Positions 32,673 through 42,061 of a DNA stretch of 64,000 nucleotides are shown piece after piece (positions within the stretch are counted from its first letter, which is position 1; each line of letters begins with the position of its first letter). The position numbers and the translations under genes were made by a program. A model generated the notes under the pieces. The model did no database searches and was not told where the DNA came from. It saw nothing but the letters and a program-made list of their open reading frames with translations. The stretch is from Paenibacillus sp. MMS18-CY102 (lineage in GTDB: Bacteria; Bacillota; Bacilli; Paenibacillales; Paenibacillaceae), in contig NZ_WSTC01000013.1 in NCBI RefSeq assembly GCF_009789195.1, positions 1-64,000 of the forward strand, given 5' to 3'.

Positions 32673-33735
32673 GGGCGACGGCGAGCACAATGGCAGGAAT
32701 GATGCAATCGAACGGGAAAATGACGTAAGGGTTAAGAAGAAAACCTTCGACATAGTTTTCAGAGTAGCTGCCCGCGAGCATCATGCAGCTAAACAGGACT
32801 ATAAAGCCTACCGGCAGGGCAAGCTGCTTGATCTGCACCTGCCATAAGTCCGCAATTGCCATCGCTGCAATATACGCATAAATCACGCCTTTGAAGAAGT
32901 AACTAAGCATTAAGGTTGAGATGGCGATGGCGTCGACCTTTTGAATGAAATCGCCGATATTAATTTGCGAAGTCGTCGACAGAAGCGGAAACACGGATCG
33001 CATAAACAAGTCGCTTCCGAGCACGGCGACATTCAAGGCCATCGTATAGGCAAGCACAAACCCGGTCGTGACCATCGTCCACATGCCTGTGAGGACAGAT
33101 TTGCGGCCTTTTGGCGCGACGTATGGGAACAGCATTGTAATGACGATCATTTCCTCGAAGGGAAGGAAGAAGGTGCTGGGAACCGAGCTTAACACAGGCT
33201 TCCAGCCGTTTTCCATAACCGGAAGTAGGCGGTTCATGTCGACGACGCCAGACGCGAGCAAGAAAATCGAAGCCATAAAGCCGAGCCCGACGATGCCTGA
33301 GAGGAATATCGTGCACGAACGGCTAATCGTTTCGATCCCGTAGTACAGGAGATAGATTAAGGCTAACGCCATTAGCGTGAGCATCGCGAAGAGCGGCGTC
33401 TGGTCATAGACGGAAATAACGAGCAGATTGCCGCAACCTCGTATGTTGCGGGTCGCTTGATAGATGAAATGGACGCTATATAGAAAAGCAACCGTTTTGC
33501 CGATCGGGTTGCCGAGCACAAGCGGCAAATAGCTGGTCAAAGGCTTATCCGGATATAAGAAATAGAGCTTTGCATAGATGGCATATAGAAGAAGCCCGGG
33601 CACCAGCCCGAGCAAAATCGCCAGCCACACATCTTTCCCCGCTCCTACGCCAGTGCCAAGCGCAATGGTACCGCCTAATAGATACATGCCGATCAACATA
33701 AAGAAATGCAGCCGGCTAATTCGGACTTGTTCCAC
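32635..33735 (-). CDS. Spore germination protein GerB family, operon 2
   Basis: Permease-like B subunit of the second germinant receptor, ~366 residues with about ten transmembrane helices. It begins VEQVRISRLHFFMLIGMYLLGG, matching the usual GerB opening. Start GTG 33735 is preferred because GGGGGAG lies 5 bp before it and the family N terminus fits; an in-frame ATG at 33762 overlaps gerC and lacks an RBS. It is the last gene of an operon in the order gerA-gerC-gerB, unlike operon 1. The 3' end overlaps a small convergent gene. Confidence 0.87.
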   Translation of the reverse strand: MEQVRISRLHFFMLIGMYLLGGTIALGTGVGAGKDVWLAILLGLVPGLLLYAIYAKLYFLYPDKPLTSYLPLVLGNPIGKTVAFLYSVHFIYQATRNIRGCGNLLVISVYDQTPLFAMLTLMALALIYLLYYGIETISRSCTIFLSGIVGLGFMASIFLLASGVVDMNRLLPVMENGWKPVLSSVPSTFFLPFEEMIVITMLFPYVAPKGRKSVLTGMWTMVTTGFVLAYTMALNVAVLGSDLFMRSVFPLLSTTSQINIGDFIQKVDAIAISTLMLSYFFKGVIYAYIAAMAIADLWQVQIKQLALPVGFIVLFSCMMLAGSYSENYVEGFLLNPYVIFPFDCIIPAIVLAVALIRRRLAGASSA

Positions 33736-33748
33736 CGATGCTCCCCCG

Positions 33749-34999
33749 TTATTCCTGCTCATTTTGCTGCTGCTTCGCGTTCTGGTTCATTTTTTGCAAA
33801 TATGATTGATTACGCATTCCCTGGTGGCGAATGTACGTACGCACCGTCACTTGCACAGGGCTGTCTGCGAACAGCAGCTCCCAGCCGGTTTGCAGCTTCC
33901 TCCATGCTTTGGGATATTTGCGCTTAAACGTTTCGTTGAACTGCAAATAATCGAGTTTATTTTGTTGTGCATGCGAGACTGCAAGCCGTACCTCATCTTC
34001 AATCGCTTGGGACCAGCTTTGCTCTAGCCGGCCAACTGCAGCGGGTTGCGATAAGTCGATTGGCACACGAAGCTCGGATACGGAGCCTTCGGCTGTAATA
34101 TTGATTCGGAAGGATGGCTTGCCGCCATCCAGATGCGGGACGACCTTCGTGTGGGAATGCATAACCTCGATTGTAACAGCTTTCTCTTCGCTTCCTTTCG
34201 TTGATGCAGCAATGTTCATCACGGTGCTAGAGATTTTGTCCAACGTCCATAGCGTGCCTCGTGCATCAGGGCCATCCAGCCATTGAACAAGCTTGCCGTC
34301 GCGAAATACCCCGATTTTGCTCATGGCGATAAGCGAATAGTTATTTGATTTTTGTACGTTTGATTTTTGCTCAGCCTCTGCCGATGGCCCATATCGTTTC
34401 ACGCCGCTAATAAGCAGCGTCCGATTGTTCGATACGAGCATGCGGACGACATCGCTTGCGGCAGTCGTCAGATTTTCGCCCCATAGTTTGGATGAAAATT
34501 TGATTTTGCCAACGAAGGCGTTGGCCGGAAGCTTCTCAAGTGGCGTTAACGTTTGAAGCACCGATTCTGCTGAACTGCCGCGGCTGACGAGGACGAGCGA
34601 TGTCATTCTTGTTTCCCTCGAACGCTCGAAGAAGTCGAACAGCTCAGAGATGCCAGACCGTGCCATCGTTTCTCCGATGATGATGAGCCGGATATGGGCG
34701 AAAAACAGCTGTCTTGGCACCTTCTGTGCGGTTTTGCGGATCGCTTCAAATACGGAAACCCCAGTGCTTGTAAACATCGTAATCGGCGAAGCTTCCGATG
34801 TGTTATTCGAGCCGGAGGCGACTACGCCGGAATTGGCGACTTGGAAGGATACTCGATAAGGCTCCTTTGCTGTTCCTTTATCGATGCCTAACGCCATGAC
34901 GATGGCCAAATTTTTGGGCTCTCGGCTATTCCAGCAGCCAACTGTCGGGATAAGCAGAATAAGCGCGAGCAGAAGGAGGATCCGGCGCTTCAGCCTCAT
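33749..34999 (-). CDS. Spore germination protein GerC family (lipoprotein), operon 2
   Basis: 416-residue receptor lipoprotein. Signal peptide MRLKRRILLLLALILLIPTV followed by GCW gives a lipobox with Cys ~22. The typical SREPKNLAIVMALGIDKG and FFAHIRLIIIGE follow, and the C-terminal region contains the amphipathic VRLAVSHAQQNKLDYLQF and F..KYPKAWRKLQ..W expected of GerC. The start overlaps the gerA stop (ATGA), so translation is coupled. A 'W-N-S-R-E' opening makes it closer to the common GerKC type than the gerC of operon 1. Confidence 0.92.
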   Translation of the reverse strand: MRLKRRILLLLALILLIPTVGCWNSREPKNLAIVMALGIDKGTAKEPYRVSFQVANSGVVASGSNNTSEASPITMFTSTGVSVFEAIRKTAQKVPRQLFFAHIRLIIIGETMARSGISELFDFFERSRETRMTSLVLVSRGSSAESVLQTLTPLEKLPANAFVGKIKFSSKLWGENLTTAASDVVRMLVSNNRTLLISGVKRYGPSAEAEQKSNVQKSNNYSLIAMSKIGVFRDGKLVQWLDGPDARGTLWTLDKISSTVMNIAASTKGSEEKAVTIEVMHSHTKVVPHLDGGKPSFRINITAEGSVSELRVPIDLSQPAAVGRLEQSWSQAIEDEVRLAVSHAQQNKLDYLQFNETFKRKYPKAWRKLQTGWELLFADSPVQVTVRTYIRHQGMRNQSYLQKMNQNAKQQQNEQE

Positions 35000-36417
35000 G
35001 ATGGGGGCAGCCCCTTCTTATGATTGAGCGCCATATAAGGCGTGCCGAATGAACGAAGGCTGCACAGATGTGCGACCAGAATGATGAGCCCGATCAATAC
35101 GCCGAACAAGCCGAAGGTTCCGGCAAGCACCATGAGCGTAAAACGCAAGATGCGGGCAGAAATCGCAATATTGAACGCCGGCGATGTAAAGCTGGCAATG
35201 CCAGTCGCAGCGACGACAATGACCATGGCAGCCGAGACAATGCCCGCTTGGACGGCAGATTGGCCGAGGATAAGCGCGCCTACGATGGAGACGGCTTGCC
35301 CGACGGCACGCGGCATTCGAATGCCAGCCTCGCGCATTAACTCAAAACTGACCTCCATAAGCATAGCCTCCGCGAAAGCTGGGAAGGGCACGCCCTCCCG
35401 CTGCGCGACCAAGCTGATTAGCAGAGGGGTTGGAATCATTTCTTGATGAAACGTAATTGCCGCGATATACAGCGACGGGCCAAGCAGCGAAATAATATAC
35501 GCAATATACCGCAATACAGTAAGCAAAATGCCGATATCGGCCCGCTCATATGCATCCTCCGCTGCCCGGAAAAACTGGTAGAACGTTACTGGAACGACAA
35601 GCACGAACGGCGTGCCATCAACGATGATCGCGACACGCCCGCTTAGAAGGAGCGACACAACGCTGTCAGGCCGTTCGGTGTTATAGATGGTAGGAAACGG
35701 TGTGAAACGTTTTTCTTGAATAAGGCGCTCTAAAGAACCGGAATCGAGAATGCCATCGGTTTGGAGCGATTGCAGCCGTGTACGGACGGTTTTGAGCAGT
35801 TCTTCATCGGCTTTTCCATTCACGAACATGATGCCGACCTGTGTCCGCGTGACCGATCCAATCCGGCAGGTTTCAAGCATAAGCCCAGGTTGTTGAATGC
35901 GCCTGCGGATGAGCGAAATATTCGTTGCAAACGATTCGGTGAAGCTATCCTTAGGGCCGCGTACGACGACTTGCGTGGTTGGCTCCGTTATGCTTCTCCA
36001 TTCCAGCTGGCGAGTCTCGCATATGACGGCCCTCTCAACCCCATCGAAGAGTATGACGGCGTCGCCCATGACGATCGCATCGAGGACCGCTTGCCAGTCG
36101 TTTGTTGTGTGAATGGACTGATTCGTCCATTCGCCGCTTTGAATGCGGCCGATAAGGAGAGCGGGCGAGTGGGTTTGATGCAGCCAACCGTCGATGCCAC
36201 ATACCTGATCGATGGTTTCGGCATGCGACATCGTCATATTATAAATAAACGAGCCCGGCGTGCCGTCTTCACACTGCAAGGAACGGTAGGCCATGTCGCC
36301 GTTTTCGCCGAATAATTGCTGAAGCTGATGAAGAGCGGCCGACAACGAGCGTTCGATCGGCTGTGGCGGACCGGTCTGCTCAACAAATGTGCTGGCTTGG
36401 GATGTCTGTCGAATCAC
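34996..36417 (-). CDS. Spore germination protein GerA family, operon 2
   Basis: 473-residue A subunit of a germinant receptor. Family marks are canonical: TTQVVVRGPKDSFTESFATN followed by ISLIRRRI, NTERPDSV, GVPFPAFAEAMLMEVSFELMREAGIRMPRAVGQ, GALILGQSAVQAGIVS, then TSPAFNIAISARILRF. Start GTG 36417 is fixed by GGAGGTGA 7 bp upstream; in-frame ATGs further upstream precede that RBS. A near-perfect sigma-G promoter lies 17-46 bp upstream. The gene is first in gerA-gerC-gerB. Confidence 0.93.
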   Translation of the reverse strand: MIRQTSQASTFVEQTGPPQPIERSLSAALHQLQQLFGENGDMAYRSLQCEDGTPGSFIYNMTMSHAETIDQVCGIDGWLHQTHSPALLIGRIQSGEWTNQSIHTTNDWQAVLDAIVMGDAVILFDGVERAVICETRQLEWRSITEPTTQVVVRGPKDSFTESFATNISLIRRRIQQPGLMLETCRIGSVTRTQVGIMFVNGKADEELLKTVRTRLQSLQTDGILDSGSLERLIQEKRFTPFPTIYNTERPDSVVSLLLSGRVAIIVDGTPFVLVVPVTFYQFFRAAEDAYERADIGILLTVLRYIAYIISLLGPSLYIAAITFHQEMIPTPLLISLVAQREGVPFPAFAEAMLMEVSFELMREAGIRMPRAVGQAVSIVGALILGQSAVQAGIVSAAMVIVVAATGIASFTSPAFNIAISARILRFTLMVLAGTFGLFGVLIGLIILVAHLCSLRSFGTPYMALNHKKGLPPS

Positions 36418-36433
36418 GCGATCACCTCCGTTA

Positions 36434-36463
36434 TAGGATGATCGGAAATTATTGGAGATATAC
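36434..36463 (-). promoter_or_regulatory. Sigma-G promoter of ger operon 2
   Basis: On the minus strand: GTATA (36463-36459), 18 bp, CATCCTA (36440-36434), a full match to GHATR / CATHHTA. The -10 box ends only a few bases before the RBS, so the leader is very short. Confidence 0.6.
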
Positions 36464-36483
36464 GGCGTGGCGATTTGAGGGCA

Positions 36484-36532
36484 AAAGAAGAGGCCGTCCA
36501 TTAAACCATTCAAGATGGATTAGTGGACGGCC
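36484..36532 (-). terminator. Terminator of the second pgpA-type gene
   Basis: GGCCGTCCA (36492-36500) and TGGACGGCC (36524-36532) form a 9-bp stem with extra inner pairs; on the minus strand it is followed by TCTTCTTTTG. Confidence 0.7.
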
Positions 36533-36567
36533 ATTCATAGAGGCTGAGCCTGGTACAGCGTGCGCTG

Positions 36568-37092
36568 TTATTGCTGCTGCTCCAGCTCAGCGTGCTTGCG
36601 ATGCGCGATGCGGCTTGCAGCAGCTGCAGCGATTGCACCGACGATATCGTCGAGGAACGTATGGCAATCCCGGCCGTTCTTTTCATTTAATTGTTTCAAA
36701 ATGCCCGGTTTGAGCTTATCAATATATCCAAAGTTCGTAAACCCGATGCTGCCATAAACGTTGACGATGGATAAGGCCAACACTTCATCACACCCATAAA
36801 GCGGCTCGTCATTCATAATCATATCCTGCAGCGGCGGCAGCAGCTTCTTCTCTTCGGCGAGCATATCGAGCTGTATGCCCGTGAGCACTGCATTTTGCAC
36901 CTCGCGCTTGGCGAGCACGGACTCCACATGAACGATACATTCTTCCACCGTTAGATCGGGATAATAGCTCTTCTGCAATCCATGGGCTAGTTCGGCAATT
37001 TGAAGGATAGTCACGCCCCGGCGGGCAAGCCACTGCATGGTCGCTTCTGCGACCGCACGGCTGTTCAAGCTATACGGTTTCGGTGTGGTCAT
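36568..37092 (-). CDS. Phosphatidylglycerophosphatase A-family protein, second copy
   Basis: 174-residue PgpA-family protein, paralog of 604-1098. Shared segments include LAKREVQ, YGCDEVLALSIVNVYGSIGFTNFGYIDKLKPGIL-type sequence and FLDDIVGAIAAAAASRIAH. It differs by an N-terminal extension (TTPKPYSLNSRAVAEATMQWL) and a Gln-rich end. ATG 37092 is 9 bp after AAGGAGG. It lies between two spore-germination units. Whether one copy has a sporulation-specific role cannot be judged from sequence. Confidence 0.8.
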   Translation of the reverse strand: MTTPKPYSLNSRAVAEATMQWLARRGVTILQIAELAHGLQKSYYPDLTVEECIVHVESVLAKREVQNAVLTGIQLDMLAEEKKLLPPLQDMIMNDEPLYGCDEVLALSIVNVYGSIGFTNFGYIDKLKPGILKQLNEKNGRDCHTFLDDIVGAIAAAAASRIAHRKHAELEQQQ

Positions 37093-37252
37093 GGCGAAAG
37101 GCCTCCTTATCGCTTCTCTTATTCTCTCATCAATTAATGGGACAAAACTGGTCTAAAATGCGGGAGGGCTCGTATACATAGTACTACAAAGCGACCAAAT
37201 GAACCAAACCCGCTGGTGACGGCGATTGGATGATGGGAGGAACGATCGAAAG

Positions 37253-38332
37253 ATGAAACGAAATCGTTGGATTCGGCGTGCAGCATTGACAGGGGTAGTC
37301 GCGTTGCCATTGATGACGGCAGGGTGCGGGGTTTTCTCGAAAAATACGGCCAAAGAAATCGATCCGCCGCCAGTTGAGACGCAAAATCTTCCAAGCAGTG
37401 CCATTCCGCAGGGCGGCAATGGAATAGAGACTGGTTCGGCAATTGACCTGCAAACGGGCGAGTCGCAAATGACGGTCTATCTATTAGACGATAACGGCTA
37501 TCTTGCGCCTGTTACGCTTCGGACAACCTTAGGGGAGAAAGAGCAGCTAGGCAAGAAGGCGCTTGAGATGATGGTGGACGGCGGCGCTTATGCAGACCAA
37601 TTGCCAGCGGGGTTCCATGGATTGCTGCCTAAGGGAACGAAGGTCAATGCGTATGTGGAGTCTAAGGAGAAGAAGCTTGCTACCGTAGACTTTAACCAAT
37701 CGTTCGTCAATTACAATGCAACGGATGAGCGTAAAATTGTTGAAGCGATCGCGTGGACATTAACGGGAATGCCGAATGTGCAAGGCGTGGAGCTACGCTT
37801 AGAAGGGGCCAAGCTAGATGAGATGCCGGAAGGCGCTTATCCGCTGGACCGGCCGCTAGACCGCACGGTTGGCATCAACTTGGAGGCAGCCGAAGGCGTT
37901 GATTACAGCCAGTCGTCTCCAGTGACGCTCTACTTCGCTGCGGAGACGCCGGAAGGCGATTCCTACTATGTGCCGGTTACGCGCTTGATAAGCCGGACGG
38001 ACAATTTGGTTAAGGCCTCGGTTGACCAGCTCGTGCTTGGGCCTGTAGACCAGAGCAACCTGATCGGCCTGATGACGCCTGACGTGCAAGTGAAGAGCGT
38101 ACAGGCGAAGGATGATACGATAACGGTTGAGCTGCAGGATGACGCGTATGAAGAAGGGCAGAAAGAGCCGGCTGATATGCTGCAGGCGATCGTATTGTCC
38201 GTCACGGAAAACGCAGGCGCGTCCAAAGTGTTGATTAAATTAAACGGCAAATCGAACTTCACGGATGAGAATAACGTTTCCTACAGCCAGCCTGTCTCTC
38301 GTCCAACGTCAGTCAATGCAGTGAAGTCTTAA
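37253..38332 (+). CDS. gerM: Spore germination/sporulation lipoprotein GerM
   Basis: 359-residue lipoprotein with signal peptide MKRNRWIRRAALTGVVALPL and lipobox MTAGC. Two GerMN repeats follow (about residues 85-190 and 220-335), each with the pattern MTVYLLDDNGYLAPVTL / VTLYFAAETPEGDSYYVPVT and a LPKGTKV or LMTPDVQV turn. In B. subtilis GerM is needed for germination and early cortex formation. ATG 37253 is used; the in-frame TTG at 37226 precedes the RBS GGGAGG. Order gerM-rph-rdgB matches B. subtilis. A terminator separates it from rph. Confidence 0.92.
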   Translation: MKRNRWIRRAALTGVVALPLMTAGCGVFSKNTAKEIDPPPVETQNLPSSAIPQGGNGIETGSAIDLQTGESQMTVYLLDDNGYLAPVTLRTTLGEKEQLGKKALEMMVDGGAYADQLPAGFHGLLPKGTKVNAYVESKEKKLATVDFNQSFVNYNATDERKIVEAIAWTLTGMPNVQGVELRLEGAKLDEMPEGAYPLDRPLDRTVGINLEAAEGVDYSQSSPVTLYFAAETPEGDSYYVPVTRLISRTDNLVKASVDQLVLGPVDQSNLIGLMTPDVQVKSVQAKDDTITVELQDDAYEEGQKEPADMLQAIVLSVTENAGASKVLIKLNGKSNFTDENNVSYSQPVSRPTSVNAVKS

Positions 38333-38384
38333 CAGGTTGCATGCTTGCCTGCGCGTAGCGCGGACAGGCGCTTGCATGGAATAG

Positions 38385-38426
38385 AAGGCGGCAAGGCTGC
38401 GCGTGAAGCGGCCTTGTTGCCTTTTT
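38385..38426 (+). terminator. Rho-independent terminator of gerM
   Basis: AAGGCGGCAAGGC (38385-38397) pairs with GCCTTGTTGCCTT (38411-38423) with a G-T wobble, followed by a T-run. Confidence 0.8.
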
Positions 38427-38529
38427 GCTGTTTTGGGCGGCGAGTCGATTTTATTGCAGGTGTCTGGTAAAATGGGGAAGGTTATCATTTACGCCATGGG
38501 CAGTGGGCACTAATTCAAGGAGGACCAGC

Positions 38530-39276
38530 ATGAGAATCGATGGGCGAGAGGTTGCACAATTGCGGCCAATAACGATAGAGACAGGCGTCAATAAATATGC
38601 AGAAGGATCCGTATCCATTTCGTTCGGCGATACGAAGGTGCTTATTACAGCGACGGTTGAAGACCGCGTGCCGCCTTTTATGAAAGGGCAGGGCAAAGGC
38701 TGGGTTACGGCGGAATACTCGATGCTGCCGCGTGCGACACAATCGCGTAACCAGCGCGAAGCAGCAAGAGGCAAGCTAGGCGGCCGCACGATGGAAATCC
38801 AGCGGCTCATCGGCCGCGCTTTGCGTTCGGCCGTCGATCTGCAAGCGCTCGGCGAGCGCACGATCACGCTGGATTGCGATGTCATTCAAGCGGATGGCGG
38901 CACGCGTACAACTTCAATTACAGGCGCGTTTATTGCACTGGCAATTGCAGTAGATAAGCTGGCAGAGAAAGCAGCTTTCAAGAGCTATCCGATTACGGAC
39001 TACCTAGCTTCAGTTAGTGTTGGCGTCGTGAACGGAAGCCCGGTGCTTGACCTGAATTATGACGAGGATTCCAAGGCGAAAGTCGACATGAATGTCGTCA
39101 TGACAGGCGCGGGACAATTCGTCGAAGTCCAGGGAACGGGCGAAGAATCCCCATTCTCGCGCAGCGAGCTAGATGCATTGCTCGGTTTGGCAGAAGCGGG
39201 CATCGCGGAGCTTATCGGCAAGCAGCGTGAGGTGCTGGGACAAGCTGGCGCACGCATCGGCGAGAGCAACCGATGA
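38530..39276 (+). CDS. rph: Ribonuclease PH
   Basis: Phosphorolytic 3'-5' exoribonuclease that trims tRNA 3' ends. The 248-residue protein begins [19 protein letters not shown], followed by [24 protein letters not shown], the basic [41 protein letters not shown] and [23 protein letters not shown] 38530 lies 6 bp after AAGGAGG. Its stop overlaps the rdgB start (ATGA), so they are coupled, as in B. subtilis. Confidence 0.96.
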   Translation: MRIDGREVAQLRPITIETGVNKYAEGSVSISFGDTKVLITATVEDRVPPFMKGQGKGWVTAEYSMLPRATQSRNQREAARGKLGGRTMEIQRLIGRALRSAVDLQALGERTITLDCDVIQADGGTRTTSITGAFIALAIAVDKLAEKAAFKSYPITDYLASVSVGVVNGSPVLDLNYDEDSKAKVDMNVVMTGAGQFVEVQGTGEESPFSRSELDALLGLAEAGIAELIGKQREVLGQAGARIGESNR

Positions 39277-39917
39277 TCGCAAGCGGGGGAGTTGTTGTCG
39301 TTGCGACAGGCAACGCGGGCAAGGTGAAAGAGTTTGCCCATGCGTTTGCCCAGCTTGGGGTCGAAGTGAAAAGCTTGAAAGACTATGACGGGCTGCCTGG
39401 CATCGTGGAGGATGGCGAAACGTTCCAAGCGAATGCGAGGAAGAAAGCGAAGACGATCGGCGATGTACTAGGGCTGCCTGTGTTGGCGGATGATTCGGGC
39501 CTATGCGTCGACGCGCTCGGGGGCGCTCCTGGCGTTTATTCCGCGCGTTATGCTGGCGAAGGTGCGACGGATGCGGACAACAATGCGAAGCTGCTTCGGG
39601 AGCTGTCCAAGCTGGCAGGCGCTGCAGCGGACATTCCAGCGGTTGCACCGCATGGCGTCACCTTGTTCGGCGGCGCACGGTTTGTATGTGCATTAGCGTT
39701 GTATGATCCTGCAGACGGCTCATTCACGGATGCGGAAGGCGATGTGGCAGGCCGCATTTTGTCTGGGACGCGAGGAAATGGCGGATTCGGCTATGATCCG
39801 CTCTTCTGGGTGCCGGAGCTTGGCCGTGCAATGGCTGAGCTGTCGACGGAAGAGAAGCAGGCGATTAGCCATCGCGGAGCTGCACTTCGCAAGCTGCTTG
39901 CGCAGTTGAAGCAATAA
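39273..39917 (+). CDS. rdgB: XTP/dITP diphosphatase (RdgB/HAM1)
   Basis: Hydrolyses non-canonical purine nucleoside triphosphates (XTP, ITP, dITP) to monophosphates, cleaning the nucleotide pool. The 214-residue protein shows [17 protein letters not shown], the [25 protein letters not shown] active-site stretch, and [12 protein letters not shown], ending with [16 protein letters not shown]. Start overlaps the rph stop. A long inverted repeat ends the unit and faces asnB. Confidence 0.95.
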   Translation: MIASGGVVVVATGNAGKVKEFAHAFAQLGVEVKSLKDYDGLPGIVEDGETFQANARKKAKTIGDVLGLPVLADDSGLCVDALGGAPGVYSARYAGEGATDADNNAKLLRELSKLAGAAADIPAVAPHGVTLFGGARFVCALALYDPADGSFTDAEGDVAGRILSGTRGNGGFGYDPLFWVPELGRAMAELSTEEKQAISHRGAALRKLLAQLKQ

Positions 39918-39934
39918 CAAAGTTTATCACAGTA

Positions 39935-39991
39935 AAGGCTGTCATGCCTCCTGCGATGTTGCAATCGCGAGAGGCGTGACAGCCTTATTTT
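39935..39991. terminator. Bidirectional terminator between rdgB and asnB
   Basis: AAGGCTGTCA (39935-39944) pairs with TGACAGCCTT (39977-39986), with further inner pairing GCCTC/GAGGC and GCGAT/ATCGC, then ATTTT. Confidence 0.8.
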
Positions 39992-40005
39992 GGCATGCTG
40001 ATCAA

Positions 40006-41856
40006 TTATCCGATGGACACTTTATATTGGCGAAGCCATAAGTCCGTTTGCCATAAGTATGCGAATAGCTGCGGTCCGCTCATGAGCTGGCCGAACCACG
40101 GGATGTTCGAGCTAGCATCGGCGGAGTCGGCGATTTCACGCACTTTTTTGACATTGATGAGCGGAAGCAGCGGCGAGCTGGAATCATCGAGCACTTCCAG
40201 CAGCATCGTGCGGACGGCTTCGAGATAGTTCGGATTATGCGTTTTGGGATACGGGCTTTTTTTGCGCCACAACACATCTTCTGGAAGTGCGCCGACGAGC
40301 GCTTTTCGCAAAATGCCTTTCTCGCGGCTGCCAGAAGTTTTGATTTCCCATGGAATATTGAACACATAATCGACGAGGCGATGATCGCAATAAGGCACGC
40401 GAACCTCAAGCCCGACCGCCATGCTCATCCGGTCCTTCCGATCGAGCAGCGTCGGCATAAAGCGGGTAATGTTCAAATAAGACATAATGCGCATGCGGCG
40501 GGCAGCGGCATCCTCACCATCGAGGTGAGGCACTTCAGCTAGTGCATCTTCATATCGGTCTGCTAGGTATTGCTGCGGCTTGATCCAGTCGGCGACCTCG
40601 GGGTTGAGCAGATCGCTGCGCATGCCGGTTGCAAGCGACCAAGGGAACGTGTTGGCGTTGAGCGCATCTTCCCGGTGGAACCAAGGGTAGCCGCCGAATA
40701 TTTCATCCGCTGCTTCGCCTGACAAGGCAACGGTTGCTTCTTTCTTGATTTCGCGGCAAAAGAGCAGCAGTGACGCATCAACATCCGCCATGCCCGGCAG
40801 GTCGCGCGCAAGCGTCGCAGCGCGAAGCGCATCGACAAGCTCAGGCGTATCGAATTGAATCGAGTGGTGAATCGTGCCCAGATGCTCGCTCATCCGTTTA
40901 ATCCAAGGCGCATCTGCGTTCGGCTGGAACGCGTGCGCTTTGAAGTTTTTGTCGTTGTCGACATAATCGACAGAGAATGTATGGATATTGCCTTGCCCCG
41001 TGCCTTTATAATAATTGACTGCAAGCGCGGTGAGGGCGCTCGAATCGAGGCCGCCGGACAATAGGGTGCACAGCGGTACATCGGAGATTAGCTGGCGCTC
41101 AACTGTGTCCTGGAGCAGTTGGCTGACGCGGGAGGCCGTTTCTTCAATGCTGTCCGCATGAGGGCGGCTCTCCAGCTTCCAGTAAGTGTGAATAGCGTTG
41201 CCATCGCGCGTAACCGTCATGCATTGGCCAGGGCGAAGCTCGCGCAAATGCTTGTAGACACCGTGGCCAGGCGTACGTGCCGGCCCTACGATGAAAATTT
41301 CGGCTAATCCCGCCGCACCCACCTGTGCCGGAACCTCAGTATGTGCCAGAATGGATTTGGGCTCGGAGCCAAACATGAATTTGCCTTCGCTTGTGCCTTC
41401 ACTGAAGAAGAGCGGTTTGACGCCCAGCCGGTCGCGGGCTAGGAACAAATGCTGCTCGCCAGAATCCCAGATCGCAAAAGCAAAAATGCCGTTAAAGCGC
41501 TCGATGCACGCTTTGCCCCATTCCATATAGGAAACAAGCAGCACCTCAGTGTCGCAATTCGTTGTAAAGCTTCTCCCGCGGCCTTCCAGCTCGACGCGCA
41601 GCTCCGGGGCGTTATACAACTCGCCGTTATAAACGATGACGTACGTATGTCCGCCGGCATGGCGAATCATTGGTTGAGCGCCGTTCTCGGGGTCCATGAC
41701 CGATAAGCGGCGATGCCCAAGGGCGCAATGCGCTGAAATCCAAGTTCCAGCGGCATCGGGACCGCGAGGGGCCAACGTTTCTGTCATTCGTTCCAAGTGC
41801 TCGCTGTCTTGTGTCAGATCACGATTCCAGTCGATCCATCCGGTAATACCACACAT
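40006..41856 (-). CDS. asnB: Asparagine synthase, glutamine-hydrolysing
   Basis: Amidates aspartate to asparagine with glutamine and ATP. The 616-residue protein has an N-terminal class-II glutaminase domain that must start with Cys after Met removal: MCGITGWIDW, with RGPDAAG and YNGELYNAPELR. The synthetase domain has the PP-loop SGGLDSS (residues 267-273). The start ATG 41856 is fixed by the catalytic Cys2; longer in-frame starts would bury it. It is a single gene. AsnB-like enzymes also amidate cell-wall or peptide substrates, so the acceptor is not certain. Confidence 0.92.
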   Translation of the reverse strand: MCGITGWIDWNRDLTQDSEHLERMTETLAPRGPDAAGTWISAHCALGHRRLSVMDPENGAQPMIRHAGGHTYVIVYNGELYNAPELRVELEGRGRSFTTNCDTEVLLVSYMEWGKACIERFNGIFAFAIWDSGEQHLFLARDRLGVKPLFFSEGTSEGKFMFGSEPKSILAHTEVPAQVGAAGLAEIFIVGPARTPGHGVYKHLRELRPGQCMTVTRDGNAIHTYWKLESRPHADSIEETASRVSQLLQDTVERQLISDVPLCTLLSGGLDSSALTALAVNYYKGTGQGNIHTFSVDYVDNDKNFKAHAFQPNADAPWIKRMSEHLGTIHHSIQFDTPELVDALRAATLARDLPGMADVDASLLLFCREIKKEATVALSGEAADEIFGGYPWFHREDALNANTFPWSLATGMRSDLLNPEVADWIKPQQYLADRYEDALAEVPHLDGEDAAARRMRIMSYLNITRFMPTLLDRKDRMSMAVGLEVRVPYCDHRLVDYVFNIPWEIKTSGSREKGILRKALVGALPEDVLWRKKSPYPKTHNPNYLEAVRTMLLEVLDDSSSPLLPLINVKKVREIADSADASSNIPWFGQLMSGPQLFAYLWQTDLWLRQYKVSIG

Positions 41857-42061
41857 GAAACTCATCCCTCTCTCTAGGAGGCTGTCTACTTTTGCTCGCT
41901 CGTCCGTTATTTGCAGCATGACAGCATATTGGTACTGCGCGTTAATCTGTCTGTCGAGATAATACCAGTTATATGCGGAATAATAGGATAAAATGTCTGT
42001 CCATGGGGGGAACCTATTCGAGGGCAACAATCAGCACAATGATCAAGGAGGGGCAATAGCG

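Noticed and set aside
36434-36513. Longer GerA start at 36513
   Set aside because: It lies upstream of a full RBS and overlaps the promoter and terminator signals.
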